From Prolixibacteraceae bacterium JC049 (GTDB lineage: Bacteria; Bacteroidota; Bacteroidia; Bacteroidales; Prolixibacteraceae): a stretch of DNA of 63,029 bases. The translations under genes were made by a program, and so were the position numbers. Positions 36,154 through 46,481 of this stretch are shown in pieces; within the stretch, counting starts at the first letter, position 1; every line of letters begins with the position of its first letter. The notes below the pieces were generated by a model. It did no database searches, was not told the DNA's origin, and worked only from the letters and a program-made list of their open reading frames with translations. The stretch is from positions 1 through 63,029 of the forward strand of contig SACZ01000011.1 of the NCBI GenBank assembly GCA_023369685.1. The letters are read 5' to 3'.

Positions 36154-37005
36154 TTATTGATTCTGTAATACACTCTTTACTGATTCGGCTATTCGAGTAG
36201 TTGCTCTTCCCAGTAATTGAGACAACTGCTTGGAGTCATCAAACAAATCTCCTTTTGACGCACTAACATCCCAACTAGCCAAACCTCCTGCCAATCCTTC
36301 CGGCAATCCTACACTTAAAAGAATATTAGCATATTGTTCCTCCGGAATGTTGTTGTAAGGGATTTCTCTCTCGGCCTGTACAGAGATCTCTTTCGCCAGT
36401 TCTGTCAAAGTATAAGCGGTATCTCCGGCTAATTCATAAACTTTTCCTTTATGTGCATCGTCAGCTATAACAATAGCTGCTGCTTCGGCATAATCGGCTC
36501 TTGCTGCCGATGCTATTTGGCCATCTCCGGCACTCCCCAGAAAAGCTCCTCCATTTAAGGCACCTGGAATAGAAGCAGTGTAGTTTTCAGAATACCATCC
36601 ATTTCTTAAGATAGTATATGTAAGTCCTGACTCTTTTAACGCCTTCTCTGTTTCTATATGCTCTCCAGCTAAATTCAAACTCGAAGTATCAACATGTAAT
36701 AGACTGGTATATACAATCCAATCGATACCAGCTAATTTAGCAGCATTAATCACATTTACATGCTGCTGGGTACGCTGCCCTATTTCGCTTCCTGAGATCA
36801 ACAACAGACGATCTACTCCCTGAAGAGCCCCCTCTAGTAATTCTGATTTATTGTAATCAAATGTTCTCGCTTCTACTCCTAAATCCTTTGCCGAATCTAA
36901 CGATCGTACCAAAGCAACGATATTCGAAGCATCCATTCGCTGTTTCAACTGCTCAATTACTATTCTCCCTAATTGGCCATTGGCTCCTGTTACTGCAATT
37001 TTCAT
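36154..37005 (-). CDS. qorB: NAD(P)H:quinone oxidoreductase 2 (NmrA-like SDR)
   Basis: 283 residues, the usual length. It matches E. coli QorB closely by eye: VTGANGQLGRIVIEQL at the nucleotide-binding start, LLLISGSEIGQRTQQH, YTSLLHVDTSSLNLAGEHIETEK, LRNGWYSENYTASIPGAL, GKVYELAGDTAYTLT and a terminal ASKGDLFDDSKQLSQLLGRATT. The enzyme reduces quinones with NADPH and is thought to counter quinone or redox stress. It lies 104 bp downstream of an AraC-type regulator on the same strand, which may control it. Confidence 0.93.
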   Translation of the reverse strand: MKIAVTGANGQLGRIVIEQLKQRMDASNIVALVRSLDSAKDLGVEARTFDYNKSELLEGALQGVDRLLLISGSEIGQRTQQHVNVINAAKLAGIDWIVYTSLLHVDTSSLNLAGEHIETEKALKESGLTYTILRNGWYSENYTASIPGALNGGAFLGSAGDGQIASAARADYAEAAAIVIADDAHKGKVYELAGDTAYTLTELAKEISVQAEREIPYNNIPEEQYANILLSVGLPEGLAGGLASWDVSASKGDLFDDSKQLSQLLGRATTRIAESVKSVLQNQ

Positions 37006-37109
37006 AACTATATCTTTTGTAATGATTTAATGCTTAATAAAATTCACATTACAAAAGTATAGGAGCCAACAGGGCACGTAAAGGTAAAAACGAGCCAAAG
37101 AATGGTAAA

Positions 37110-37967
37110 TTATCGATTTTGCTTTTTGTAATCGGTAGGCAACTGTCCTACTCTGCTCTTAAAGTATTTGGTGAAATTGGTAGGATCATCGAAACCGATG
37201 GTATAAGCAACCTCTTTTATTGACAATGAAGAATAGACCAGTAATCGTTTGGCTTCCAGTACTACCCTATTTTCAATGTATTGCTTTACCGACTGATGAG
37301 TATATAGCTTCAAAGCTGCATTCAACTGTTTGGAAGTAACATTCAACATCGCACAGATATCGGAAACATGCAACTTGTAGCTGATATTTTCCTCGATATA
37401 TCTTCGAGCTTTGGTATAGAGCATCAGCGAATCGTTGCAAACAATATCCACACGCTGACGCTTATTCCGCTCCAATAGAATCAATATATTCTTCAGTAGG
37501 TTTCGCAGCAACTCTGCCGAATCAAAACTCAATCCATCCGCTTGCTCATCCCTCATCTGCTTTAACATTGCCTCAACAGATTCATTACTTTCAATACATA
37601 TGGGTGCTATGGAGTGCATAAAAACAGTGTAGTCGTATAAATAATGAAAATCCAATTCTTCCTTCACTAAGAATTCGGTGGTAAATAGTAATGCATATCC
37701 ATCCATGCTTTCATTGGGAACAAAGCGTTGCACTTGTCCCAAAGCAACCGGAATAATCGTATTCTTACTGAAAGAGATACGCTCAAAATCAACCTCATGC
37801 TCCCCTTCTCCTTCAGTAATGATTAATATCTGATAGAAATTATTCTGATGCGCTTTATAACCATGCTTTTCGCTAAAATCTTTTATGCGCTGCAATGGAA
37901 TAATCTCTAATCCCAGCTCACTCTTTTTGTTATTAAAAGCATATTTTGGTATTGCGTCTCCAGTCAT
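37110..37967 (-). CDS. AraC-family transcriptional regulator
   Basis: 285 residues. An N-terminal cupin-like sensor (residues 25-130; FYQILIITEGEGEHEVDFERISFSKNTIIPVALGQVQRF) precedes two helix-turn-helix motifs (LHVSDICAMLNVTSKQLNAALKLYTH and LSIKEVAYTIGFDDPTNFTKYFKSRVGQLPTDYKK). Both DNA-binding helices are complete. It sits between an AddA-like gene 20 bp upstream and qorB 104 bp downstream, so it may be co-transcribed with both; qorB is its likeliest target. The inducer is unknown. Confidence 0.92.
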   Translation of the reverse strand: MTGDAIPKYAFNNKKSELGLEIIPLQRIKDFSEKHGYKAHQNNFYQILIITEGEGEHEVDFERISFSKNTIIPVALGQVQRFVPNESMDGYALLFTTEFLVKEELDFHYLYDYTVFMHSIAPICIESNESVEAMLKQMRDEQADGLSFDSAELLRNLLKNILILLERNKRQRVDIVCNDSLMLYTKARRYIEENISYKLHVSDICAMLNVTSKQLNAALKLYTHQSVKQYIENRVVLEAKRLLVYSSLSIKEVAYTIGFDDPTNFTKYFKSRVGQLPTDYKKQNR

Positions 37968-37987
37968 TACAATCTTAGCTTAAACGA

Positions 37988-40900
37988 TTACTTTACCTCT
38001 ACCACTTCGTTTTTATGAATGTACCAGATGTAACCTTCCACACTGGTAAAACCGATCTCGGTCAACAATTTCATATAGGCAGCTACCTGCTTCAAGTATT
38101 TATCATCCTCTTCGCCAGTCTTAAAGTCGACTACCACACATTGGTTCTCTTTTACCATAATACGGTCGGGACGCCTGCTACTACCATTGCTTAGCAAAAT
38201 ATCACGTTCGTTATACACCTCCCACGAACCATCAAACCACGAAGCCACCAACTCTTGTTCCAATGCACCGTTCAATTGCATTTGGAGTTCATCTGCCTCA
38301 TCCACAGAAATCTTTCCTTCCAATACCTTTTTATCGATAATACGCTTCAGGTCGTCTTTGGTGTGAATAGCGGCTAATGTTTCGTGCACAATCTTACCAT
38401 GATTGATGCGAGTTTGTCTTGGATTCTCATCGACAATAAAATAATCCTGACTGTGCATTCGTAACTTCAAACGTCTGGAGTAGTCGGTAATATTTAATCG
38501 ATTCAATTGGTAATTCTGAACAGTTAGTTCACGTGCTTTAGCTTGAAACAACTCAATTCCTCCTGCGCGCAAACCGTTTTCTATCAAATAATCAGACAGT
38601 TGCAACATTGAAAAATCTTCCTCATTACTAAATGTGCTGCAATTATCTAATATGTGCTGCAGCAGTTTTGCCACATTATCTACCCCATTCAATTTTTTCG
38701 ACTTAGGAGCATAAACATACAATGCCTCCTCGGCACGTGTCAATGCCACATATAATAGATTCAGGTTATCGACATACGATAAGATCTTTTCGTGGATATA
38801 GTTGGGAGCAAATAAACTGTTTACCAAACTCTTTCCATAAGCCACCGGTGTAATGGCCAACTGATCGTAAGGAGCACACGGCGGGAAACACCACATCATG
38901 GTTCCGTTTTTAGGTACCAAGTCCCAACTACAGAAAGGAATGATTACCGCTTTGAACTCCAATCCTTTGGACTTATGGATGGTAAACACCTGAATGGCAT
39001 CCTGCCCTTCAGCCGAATCGATGGTTTTAGCACTTCCATTCATATCCCACCATTCCAGGAACGATGTTATATCACTATTCTCACGCATAGAATAGTTCTC
39101 TAACTCATCTAGGAATGCAAACAAAAATGGAATCTCAGCAGTTAATTCATTGAAGCCATACATGCGAATGATCTCATTCACTGTTTCGGTTAATGAGCTG
39201 AAACGAAGCTTGTCGACCAACTGCTGTTGGTCTTCATCGAAGAAGAAAGGGAAGAATCGTTTAGATACTTGCTCGCTCTCTTCGAAAAGCTGTTGCCAAT
39301 CAGGCTCATTATCCACTGGGGAATCAAACAGATTCAATTGGGCATTGTTATCGCCAGCAATTGGAGGCTGTTTCCCCATCTCTTTTAACTGAGGCAACAA
39401 ATATTTCTGAAAATCGCTAATCAAATAGGCTTGATTTACTTCGTCGCTGCTATCATTCAAGAATTTCAGGAATCCTAATATAAAACGTACCGACGGTGCA
39501 TTTTCGATGTAAAGCGAATAACTAGAGATAACATCATAACGGTATTTTCCATTGGCACTCTTCTTGGCTTCCAATAGTCGATCGACCACCTTCTGACCTT
39601 CGCGCCCCGTACGTACCAATATCGATATATCTTTCAATGGTACATTTCTATCTTGTAGTGCTTCGATATTCTCTACCATTTTGTCCAGCGATTCAGCCTG
39701 CCAATCAACACCTCGTTCGGCATTTAGTAATTCAATGTTTACCAAGCCTTTCAAACCACTTTTCTGAACATGCTGATGGTGTGCTTTATATGCTTCATTG
39801 ATGATTTCGGCCTTCTCCTTCAAGCCATCCACAGGCACTTTGTCATTCACTTCGTTCTGAATATCCTGTACTAAAACTGATGGAGCGTATTTAAAGATGG
39901 TATTTACCAAGCTAACCACATTGTTACTGCTTCGCCAGTTTCTATCCATATTCACTTCTCGCACTCCCCAATCGCCCAAGTCTTCTTTCACCTGATGAGC
40001 CAGCAGCTTCCAATCGCCATTTCGCCAACGATAGATGGATTGTTTCACATCGCCCACAATCAAACAATCCTCTCCTTCGGCCAACGCATTACCCACCAAA
40101 GGTCGCAAGTTGTTCCATTGCATTCCCGATGTATCCTGAAACTCATCGATCATATAGTTCTGAAAGTGGTTGCCAATTTTCTCATACACAAAAGGAGTCT
40201 CACCATCGTTAATGATATGACTTAGCAGCTCTCCCGAATCGGATAAAAGCATAATATTGTTGTCGCGGCAATAATTGCGAAGCTCCTGAGCCAGATCATT
40301 CAGCATTCCCAACTGATACAGGTTATTTACAATCTCTTTTGCGGTGAAATAGTAAGCACTTTTCTCGTACCAGGTATCTACCGCATCGTTTAGCAAACGG
40401 TTCAATCCATTATTGAAGGCGCCTTCAATGGCTACTTTTACATCCGAAGCAGTTTTTCCCGAATACCATTTCGATGGTTCATTGCGCGCATCCATAGCGC
40501 GTTTGCCTGGTTCAACCGGGCCATTTTTTAATCGAACTAAATAGCCTGCCACACCTGTTTTTCCATAAACAAAGCTTTCGACACGAAGTCCTGCATTTTG
40601 AATAAGCTCTTCGGCCTCTTTTCCCAACTTCTCGTAATACTTCTCGAATTCCAGCTTTACTTTATTCAGCTCTTTACGATAGCCATCCATAAACGACTTA
40701 TCGCTTATCTTCTGTAAAATCTCAGCTGGTAACTGTTTAAAGTCTTCCTTAAATATATTCTCGGCAAAGCGCGATACCTCATTTCTAAAGTTCCAGCTTT
40801 TACCGTTTCTTAGTTGGTTTTCGGCATAGTCCAATAACCATTTCGAAAGCGATTCGTTTTTGTCCAGATTAAAGAAGAGTCGATCAATACTCTCCTCCAA

Positions 40901-41311
40901 CACTGCTTTGTCATTCATTTCAATATTAAAACCACTATGAATACCAATCTCTCGACCAAAACTGCGAATGACATTCTGGAAGAAACTATCGATAGTACTT
41001 ACAGCAAATCGGGAGTAATCGTGCAAGAAATAATTCAACACCTCTTGTGCTTTCAGCTTAATATCCTGTTTCGACAAGCCTGTTTCCTCAACCAATGCGT
41101 CTAAATAGCCCGAATTATCAGTAATGGTCAATTCATGTAGCTCATTCAATATTCGACTTTTCATTTCGGCAGTGGCTTTATTGGTAAAAGTTACCGCCAG
41201 CACCTTCCGATAATCTTTCGGATTGGACAAGACGATTTTTAAAAATTCCAACGCCAAACGATACGTTTTTCCTGATCCGGCCGAGGCTTTATATATTTTC
41301 AATGAAGACAT
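37988..41311 (-). CDS. UvrD-type helicase-nuclease, AddA-like
   Basis: 1107 residues. Superfamily 1A motifs occur in order: Q-motif/Walker A (KASAGSGKTYRLA, residue 8 on), VLAVTFTNKATAEMKSRI, DEFQDTS (motif II), VGDVKQSIYRWR (III), VNMDRNWRSS (IV), FTIHKSKGLEF (V) and LLYVALTRAEE (VI). The C-terminus carries a RecB-type nuclease (RPDRIMVKENQCVVVDFKTG then QVAAYMKLL). It should process double-strand breaks as the AddA subunit of an AddAB complex. An AddB partner is usually adjacent but is not in this window, so it must lie elsewhere or be absent. AraC starts 20 bp downstream. Confidence 0.93.
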   Translation of the reverse strand: MSSLKIYKASAGSGKTYRLALEFLKIVLSNPKDYRKVLAVTFTNKATAEMKSRILNELHELTITDNSGYLDALVEETGLSKQDIKLKAQEVLNYFLHDYSRFAVSTIDSFFQNVIRSFGREIGIHSGFNIEMNDKAVLEESIDRLFFNLDKNESLSKWLLDYAENQLRNGKSWNFRNEVSRFAENIFKEDFKQLPAEILQKISDKSFMDGYRKELNKVKLEFEKYYEKLGKEAEELIQNAGLRVESFVYGKTGVAGYLVRLKNGPVEPGKRAMDARNEPSKWYSGKTASDVKVAIEGAFNNGLNRLLNDAVDTWYEKSAYYFTAKEIVNNLYQLGMLNDLAQELRNYCRDNNIMLLSDSGELLSHIINDGETPFVYEKIGNHFQNYMIDEFQDTSGMQWNNLRPLVGNALAEGEDCLIVGDVKQSIYRWRNGDWKLLAHQVKEDLGDWGVREVNMDRNWRSSNNVVSLVNTIFKYAPSVLVQDIQNEVNDKVPVDGLKEKAEIINEAYKAHHQHVQKSGLKGLVNIELLNAERGVDWQAESLDKMVENIEALQDRNVPLKDISILVRTGREGQKVVDRLLEAKKSANGKYRYDVISSYSLYIENAPSVRFILGFLKFLNDSSDEVNQAYLISDFQKYLLPQLKEMGKQPPIAGDNNAQLNLFDSPVDNEPDWQQLFEESEQVSKRFFPFFFDEDQQQLVDKLRFSSLTETVNEIIRMYGFNELTAEIPFLFAFLDELENYSMRENSDITSFLEWWDMNGSAKTIDSAEGQDAIQVFTIHKSKGLEFKAVIIPFCSWDLVPKNGTMMWCFPPCAPYDQLAITPVAYGKSLVNSLFAPNYIHEKILSYVDNLNLLYVALTRAEEALYVYAPKSKKLNGVDNVAKLLQHILDNCSTFSNEEDFSMLQLSDYLIENGLRAGGIELFQAKARELTVQNYQLNRLNITDYSRRLKLRMHSQDYFIVDENPRQTRINHGKIVHETLAAIHTKDDLKRIIDKKVLEGKISVDEADELQMQLNGALEQELVASWFDGSWEVYNERDILLSNGSSRRPDRIMVKENQCVVVDFKTGEEDDKYLKQVAAYMKLLTEIGFTSVEGYIWYIHKNEVVEVK

Positions 41312-41508
41312 TTAATTCTATTTTTTATTGAGTGTCGCTCCCTAAGGCAACCATGCTTTCTTCCATCAAATATACATATAATATGGGCACTGCTGTCAAT
41401 TCAAATGCATTCGTTTGCCCAATTCTATTGAAACAAACAGCGTTCATTAACCACTAGTAATTAGCAATCAATAATTAGCTTATATTTGGATGGTTAAAAT
41501 TTTTCATT

Positions 41509-42036
41509 TTGAATATCGATTTTAAACAAATAGATTACCTTCAAACAGGTAATGCCAAACAGAGGCTTGCTTATAGGACACTCACGGATAACAATATTCT
41601 AGACATATTGTACGAGTTCGATCCCATACTTGTTGGTACCATTCCTATAAATATTGACATTGAAAACAGTGATTTGGACATCATCTGCTACATCGTAGAC
41701 AGAGAATACTTTAAACAACACATTGAAAGGAATTTTGACCATTACAGCGAATTTAAAATTTGGGAGAACAATACATTACAACATCATGCTGTAGTGGCCA
41801 GCTTTCAAACCGATGATTTCGAGATTGAAATATTTGGACAAAATGTTCCCACATCGCAGCAGAATGCCTATCGACATATGATTATAGAGCATCAATTGCT
41901 CATTCAAAACGGAAAAGAATTTCGAAATAAAGTTATTGAACTAAAGCAAAAGGGAATGAAAACGGAACCTGCCTTTGCACATATTCTGGGTTTAGAAGGC
42001 AATCCTTATGAAGCACTTTTAAGGTTGGAGAGTTAG
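41509..42036 (+). CDS. DUF4269 protein (nucleotidyltransferase-like)
   Basis: 175 residues starting at a TTG (41509): the reading frame is blocked by a stop at 41476 and contains no earlier ATG, and the family starts at about this point (NIDFKQIDYLQTGNAKQRLAY). LVGTIPINIDIENSDLDIICYI at residues 42-63 has the G(T/S)..D.D layout of the nucleotidyltransferase superfamily, and the middle region (VVASFQTDDFEIEIFGQ) continues the fold. Function is unproven. It is followed 90 bp later by the sulfatase gene but is probably a separate unit. Confidence 0.75.
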   Translation: MNIDFKQIDYLQTGNAKQRLAYRTLTDNNILDILYEFDPILVGTIPINIDIENSDLDIICYIVDREYFKQHIERNFDHYSEFKIWENNTLQHHAVVASFQTDDFEIEIFGQNVPTSQQNAYRHMIIEHQLLIQNGKEFRNKVIELKQKGMKTEPAFAHILGLEGNPYEALLRLES

Positions 42037-42126
42037 TTCTCAATACGCAAATAATCCAATTGTATTAAACCATTACCAAGCAATTACGTCAAAAGAACTA
42101 GAAGTTTAATCGTAATACATTGGAAT

Positions 42127-44850
42127 ATGAAAAAGCTCAGCATTACATTGGTTCTGTTTCTTATGTTTGCAATTGCCAATGCTCAGGACTATCCCAATAT
42201 TCTTTTAATTATTGCCGACGATGCTGGTATTGATCCCATTTCGGGATATACTACTGGGAATATAAAGCCTCAAATGCCAACTCTCGATAAACTTCAAAAG
42301 GAAGGCATCACCTTCGATAATGTTTGGAGCGCCCCCGTTTGTTCTCCTGCCCGAGCGACCATTATGACTGGCAAATATGGTGTCAACAATGGGCTTAACC
42401 AAGTGCCCGGAATACTCAGTCTTAATCATACTACCCTATTTCATGAACTAAAAAAACGAACCAATGGTGTCTACCAAAGCTGTTTGGTTGGAAAGTGGCA
42501 TTTGAGCAAAGAGAAAGATCACGATGCTCCTTATCAATATGGCATCGATGATTATATGGGCATTGCAGGTGCAGGAGTTCCAGACTATTACAAGTGGCAA
42601 AAAATAGAGAATAAATCTATCGATTCTTGTTATGTCTATTCCACCACCTATTTTACCGATTATGCTGCAAAATGGATAGATAAGCAAACACAACCATGGA
42701 TTATGTGGCTGGCCTATACATCACCACACACTCCGTTTCAGTATCCTCCCGAAGGAACCTATACCCGAGTAAATGAAGGAACCAATAACTTCAAGAAGTA
42801 TTTGGCAATGATTGAAAACCTTGACTATGAAATGGGGAGGTTGATAGATGGAATGGCCGAAGATGTAAAAGAAAAAACACTAATTATATTCATCGGAGAC
42901 AATGGCACTCCTGGTAATGTTGCTCAGGTGTATTCCAAGGAAAAATGCAAAGGAACCTTGTATCAGGGAGGAATTCATGTGCCCATGGTAGTAGCAGGAA
43001 AGGGTGTTACACGTATAAACCAACGAGAAACAGCACTTGTTAATGCCTGTGACCTTTATGCTACCATCACCCACATGGTTGATGAATCGATTGAAGCAGA
43101 TGGAGGAATTTACAACAGTTTAAGTTTCAAACATCTACTCAACAGCACTCCCGGGACTAATCGTAAGTACAACTATATGGAGTTGGGAAGTAGTGAGAGT
43201 AGTCCACATGAATCGTACACGATTCGAAATAGTAGGTATAAATACATTGAATATATCGATAGTTCCAAAGAATTCTACGACCTGGAAAATGATCCATTTG
43301 AAAACAATAATTTGCTTTTAGGAGAGCTTAGCGATGAACTTGTGTCTATAAAAGAAGAATTAGCACAAGAAGCTCACTCCATTAGAAATGGATGGTCGTG
43401 TAACGATGGAATTAAAAATGGGAATGAGACAGGCATTGACTGTGGAGGAGATTGTCCCGATTGTACTGAAGAGTCGGACACTACAATAACATATCCTATT
43501 GTCCATACTGGATTAAGGGACTTCTTTGACGAGGAAAAAATAATCGATCCAACAGAAAGCAATAACCTTTATTGGCAAGATGCTGGCAAGCTTAATAATC
43601 TCCCTTCTTATACCGACAATGAAGATGGTACCATTACCGATAATATAACAGGGTTGATGTGGGAAAAAGATGGTGGTGAAAAGCTTTCGTTTTCTGATGC
43701 AAAGAATAAGGCCGATACACTAACTCTGGCTGGCTACACCGACTGGCGATTCCCCACCATTAAAGAGTTGTATTCGCTAATGCAATTCACCGGACAACTA
43801 AAAACTGGCGAAGTACTTCAGCTTTTCATCGACAATAACTATTTCGTTCAGGAAACAGGTGATGTAGATCAAGGAGAAAGAGTTATAGATGGACAAACAT
43901 GGTCATCTACAGAATATACCAGTACTACCATGAGAGCTGACAGCACAGTGTTTGGCGTTAACTTTATCGATGGACGTATTAAAGGCTACCCTAAATACAA
44001 ACGGCAAGAAGCCAATAAACTATTTGCCCGAATGGTACGAGGCAACAACCAATATGGTAAGAACAAGTTGGTTGATAACAATAATGGTACGATTACCGAT
44101 AAATCCACTAACCTGATGTGGCAAAAAACGGATGATGGAACTGGACGTAACTGGTTAGAGGCAATCAACTATTGCGAAGATTTAGAACTGGCTGGTTATA
44201 CCGATTGGCATCTCCCACACGCAAAGGAACTGCATAGTATTGTTGACTATACACGTAGTCCTGAAGCAACCAACTCTGCTGCCATCGATCCTATTTTCGA
44301 CATAACAGAGATCAATGATCCAGATGGTAATTCAGGACACTATCCCTTCTATTGGACCACATCTACTCATCAGGATGGAGTAAACTTAAGTAGTGCAGCC
44401 GTTTATATTGCATTTGGAAAGGCTTTTGGTAAAATAAACAATGAGCTAATGGATGTGCATGGAGCTGGCGCACAACGAAGTGACCCTAAAGTTGCAGCAA
44501 ACAACGAAACATATCCTCAGTATTTTGGACCACAAGGAGATTTAAGGGTTGTTTATAACCATTGCAGATGCGTTAGGTACAATACCGAAATAAACACATC
44601 CACTAATAAGAATATAACCATTGATTCTTCCATTCAGATGTATCCTAATCCTACAAATGGTCTTTTGAATATTAACAGTGTGCAGAATTTTAATATCAAA
44701 GTATTAGATCTTACAGGTAAAGTATTGATTCATATAACAGAAGAGAGTAATACTAACATAATTGACTTCTCTTCATTAAAATCGGGGATCTATGTTGTCC
44801 AGTTATACAATAACGAAGAATCGATTGTGAGAAGAGTAATTAAGCGTTAG
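42127..44850 (+). CDS. Sulfatase-Lcl-T9SS fusion protein
   Basis: 907 residues. After a signal peptide (1-19) comes a type I sulfatase domain (20-420) with metal-binding Asp31-Asp32 (LIIADDAG) and the formylglycine site Cys72 in CSPARATIMTGKYG. A Cys-rich linker (CNDGIKNGNETGIDCGGDC, about 425-445) leads to two DUF1566/Lcl-type lectin-like domains (DNEDGTITDNITGLMWEKD and DNNNGTITDKSTNLMWQKT, each ending in GYTDWRFP or GYTDWHLP). The last 75 residues are a type IX secretion tail (MYPNPTNGLLNIN ... GIYVVQLYNNEESIVRRVIKR). It should hydrolyse sulfate esters at the surface. A formylglycine-generating enzyme is not in the window. Confidence 0.9.
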   Translation: MKKLSITLVLFLMFAIANAQDYPNILLIIADDAGIDPISGYTTGNIKPQMPTLDKLQKEGITFDNVWSAPVCSPARATIMTGKYGVNNGLNQVPGILSLNHTTLFHELKKRTNGVYQSCLVGKWHLSKEKDHDAPYQYGIDDYMGIAGAGVPDYYKWQKIENKSIDSCYVYSTTYFTDYAAKWIDKQTQPWIMWLAYTSPHTPFQYPPEGTYTRVNEGTNNFKKYLAMIENLDYEMGRLIDGMAEDVKEKTLIIFIGDNGTPGNVAQVYSKEKCKGTLYQGGIHVPMVVAGKGVTRINQRETALVNACDLYATITHMVDESIEADGGIYNSLSFKHLLNSTPGTNRKYNYMELGSSESSPHESYTIRNSRYKYIEYIDSSKEFYDLENDPFENNNLLLGELSDELVSIKEELAQEAHSIRNGWSCNDGIKNGNETGIDCGGDCPDCTEESDTTITYPIVHTGLRDFFDEEKIIDPTESNNLYWQDAGKLNNLPSYTDNEDGTITDNITGLMWEKDGGEKLSFSDAKNKADTLTLAGYTDWRFPTIKELYSLMQFTGQLKTGEVLQLFIDNNYFVQETGDVDQGERVIDGQTWSSTEYTSTTMRADSTVFGVNFIDGRIKGYPKYKRQEANKLFARMVRGNNQYGKNKLVDNNNGTITDKSTNLMWQKTDDGTGRNWLEAINYCEDLELAGYTDWHLPHAKELHSIVDYTRSPEATNSAAIDPIFDITEINDPDGNSGHYPFYWTTSTHQDGVNLSSAAVYIAFGKAFGKINNELMDVHGAGAQRSDPKVAANNETYPQYFGPQGDLRVVYNHCRCVRYNTEINTSTNKNITIDSSIQMYPNPTNGLLNINSVQNFNIKVLDLTGKVLIHITEESNTNIIDFSSLKSGIYVVQLYNNEESIVRRVIKR

Positions 44851-44916
44851 GGCATAAAACAAGTCGTTGATAAAATCACATTCAATTTATTATAAGCAAG
44901 GAATAATCGCAATAAA

Positions 44917-44946
44917 AAAAGGGACGCAAATGACTGTGTCCCTTTT
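44917..44946. terminator. Bidirectional terminator between sulfatase and regulator genes
   Basis: AAAAGGGACGCA pairs with TGTGTCCCTTTT with one wobble and a 6-nt loop, between converging genes. Confidence 0.85.
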
Positions 44947-45086
44947 AATATCTTGAATATTCTATACTGCACAAACAACTTAATTGTGCCTATATAAACT
45001 ACTTGCTGCAATTTTCGCTCTTTTATAAAGATTAAAAGCAGTATGAACTCACACTGTTATATCTTCAAATCGACTATAATCTAGCC

Positions 45087-46466
45087 TTATACATGTTTCT
45101 GTATTTCTATGCCGAACTTTTTAATCTTTCGTTTTAATGCATCGCGCGAAATCCCCAGCATTCCTGATGCCAATGTTTGATTATAGCTGGCATTTCGAAG
45201 TGCTATTTTAATCAAATGGATTTCATTCTCATCCAGATTAAGAGATTTCACCTCTTCTGTTTCTCCATATTTGGTATCATTCAAAATGAAATCTTCCGGA
45301 TTCAAACTTTCCCCTTCCATCAAAATCATCGCTCGTTCAATTAAGTTACGCAATTCGCGAACATTTCCAGGGAAAGAATAGGCACGTAATTTACGAATTG
45401 CCTCTTTGCTAATTTCCGGCTGACGTACATTCTTCTTACGAGCAAAAAGCTGTACAAAATGTTTCACCAACGACTCGATATCTTCCGGACGCTCGCGAAG
45501 TGGCGGTATTTCTATGATTATAGTATTTATTCGGTGGTATAAATCCATTCTGAACTTCTGTTCAGAGATCATCTCCTGTATATTCCGGTTAGTGGCAGAA
45601 ATGATTCTTACATCCACCGGAATCTCTCGATTTCCTCCTACCCGCTTTATTCTGCCTTCCTCAATTGCCCTTAACAACTTTGCCTGAAGCGCAATGGGCA
45701 TATCGCCAATCTCATCTAAAAACAGGGTTCCATCGTTGGCCAATTCGAAATACCCAGAACGATCGGATTTGGCATCGGTAAATGATCCCTTTACGTGTCC
45801 AAAGAATTCGCTTTCCAATAATGATTCAGGAATTGCAGAACTGTTCACCGGAGCAAATTCCTGCTCTTTTCGCGGACTAGCATAATGAATGATACGAGCT
45901 ACAATTTCCTTTCCAGTTCCGTTTTCTCCGGTTATTAGCACATTCACATCTTTATCCTGCGCAGCTTTTATGGCCATTTGAATTACTCGCTTAATGCCAT
46001 CACTTTCACCCACAAAATCCTTCTCGATAATCTGCTCCAACTCTCGCGACACCAACGAGTGTCTGTTTTCAGTTTTTTGCAGCTGTGTTTGCAAGCGTAA
46101 CAAATTGGCTGTTCTATCAATGGCCAGCTGAATATCCATAATCTGGAATGGTTTTCGAATAAAGTCGACAGCACCATTTCGCATAGCCTGAATAACCATA
46201 TCCATATCGCCAAAGCCCGAAATCATTATCACCTGAAGCTCTGGGAGCATCTCTTTTACTTTCTTCAATATCTCCAATCCATTGGCACCAGGAAGAATCA
46301 CATCCAGTAACAAAATATGAAACGATTCTTTGGCCAACAACTTATAGGCATCATTGGGGAAATTGGCAGTGGTTACATCGTAACCCGATTTTTCTAAGTG
46401 GTATTTTAGTTTCTCGGTGATTCGTTCTTCATCGTCGAGAATCAATATTTTTAATGCTTCAATCAT
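45087..46466 (-). CDS. Sigma-54-dependent response regulator (NtrC family)
   Basis: 459 residues. The receiver (1-120) has phospho-acceptor Asp55 in LLLDVILPG. The AAA+ domain (150-390) has Walker A GENGTGKE at 180-187 and Walker B FLDEIGDMP. The sigma-54-contact loop reads GSFTDA at 227-232 instead of the canonical GAFTGA. The C-terminal Fis-type helix-turn-helix (IALRNASYNQTLASGMLGISRDALKRKIKKFGI) is intact. It should activate sigma-54 promoters when phosphorylated by the kinase encoded 15 bp upstream. Its target genes are not evident in the window. Confidence 0.93.
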   Translation of the reverse strand: MIEALKILILDDEERITEKLKYHLEKSGYDVTTANFPNDAYKLLAKESFHILLLDVILPGANGLEILKKVKEMLPELQVIMISGFGDMDMVIQAMRNGAVDFIRKPFQIMDIQLAIDRTANLLRLQTQLQKTENRHSLVSRELEQIIEKDFVGESDGIKRVIQMAIKAAQDKDVNVLITGENGTGKEIVARIIHYASPRKEQEFAPVNSSAIPESLLESEFFGHVKGSFTDAKSDRSGYFELANDGTLFLDEIGDMPIALQAKLLRAIEEGRIKRVGGNREIPVDVRIISATNRNIQEMISEQKFRMDLYHRINTIIIEIPPLRERPEDIESLVKHFVQLFARKKNVRQPEISKEAIRKLRAYSFPGNVRELRNLIERAMILMEGESLNPEDFILNDTKYGETEEVKSLNLDENEIHLIKIALRNASYNQTLASGMLGISRDALKRKIKKFGIEIQKHV

Positions 46467-46481
46467 ATGCTTATTCGGTAA

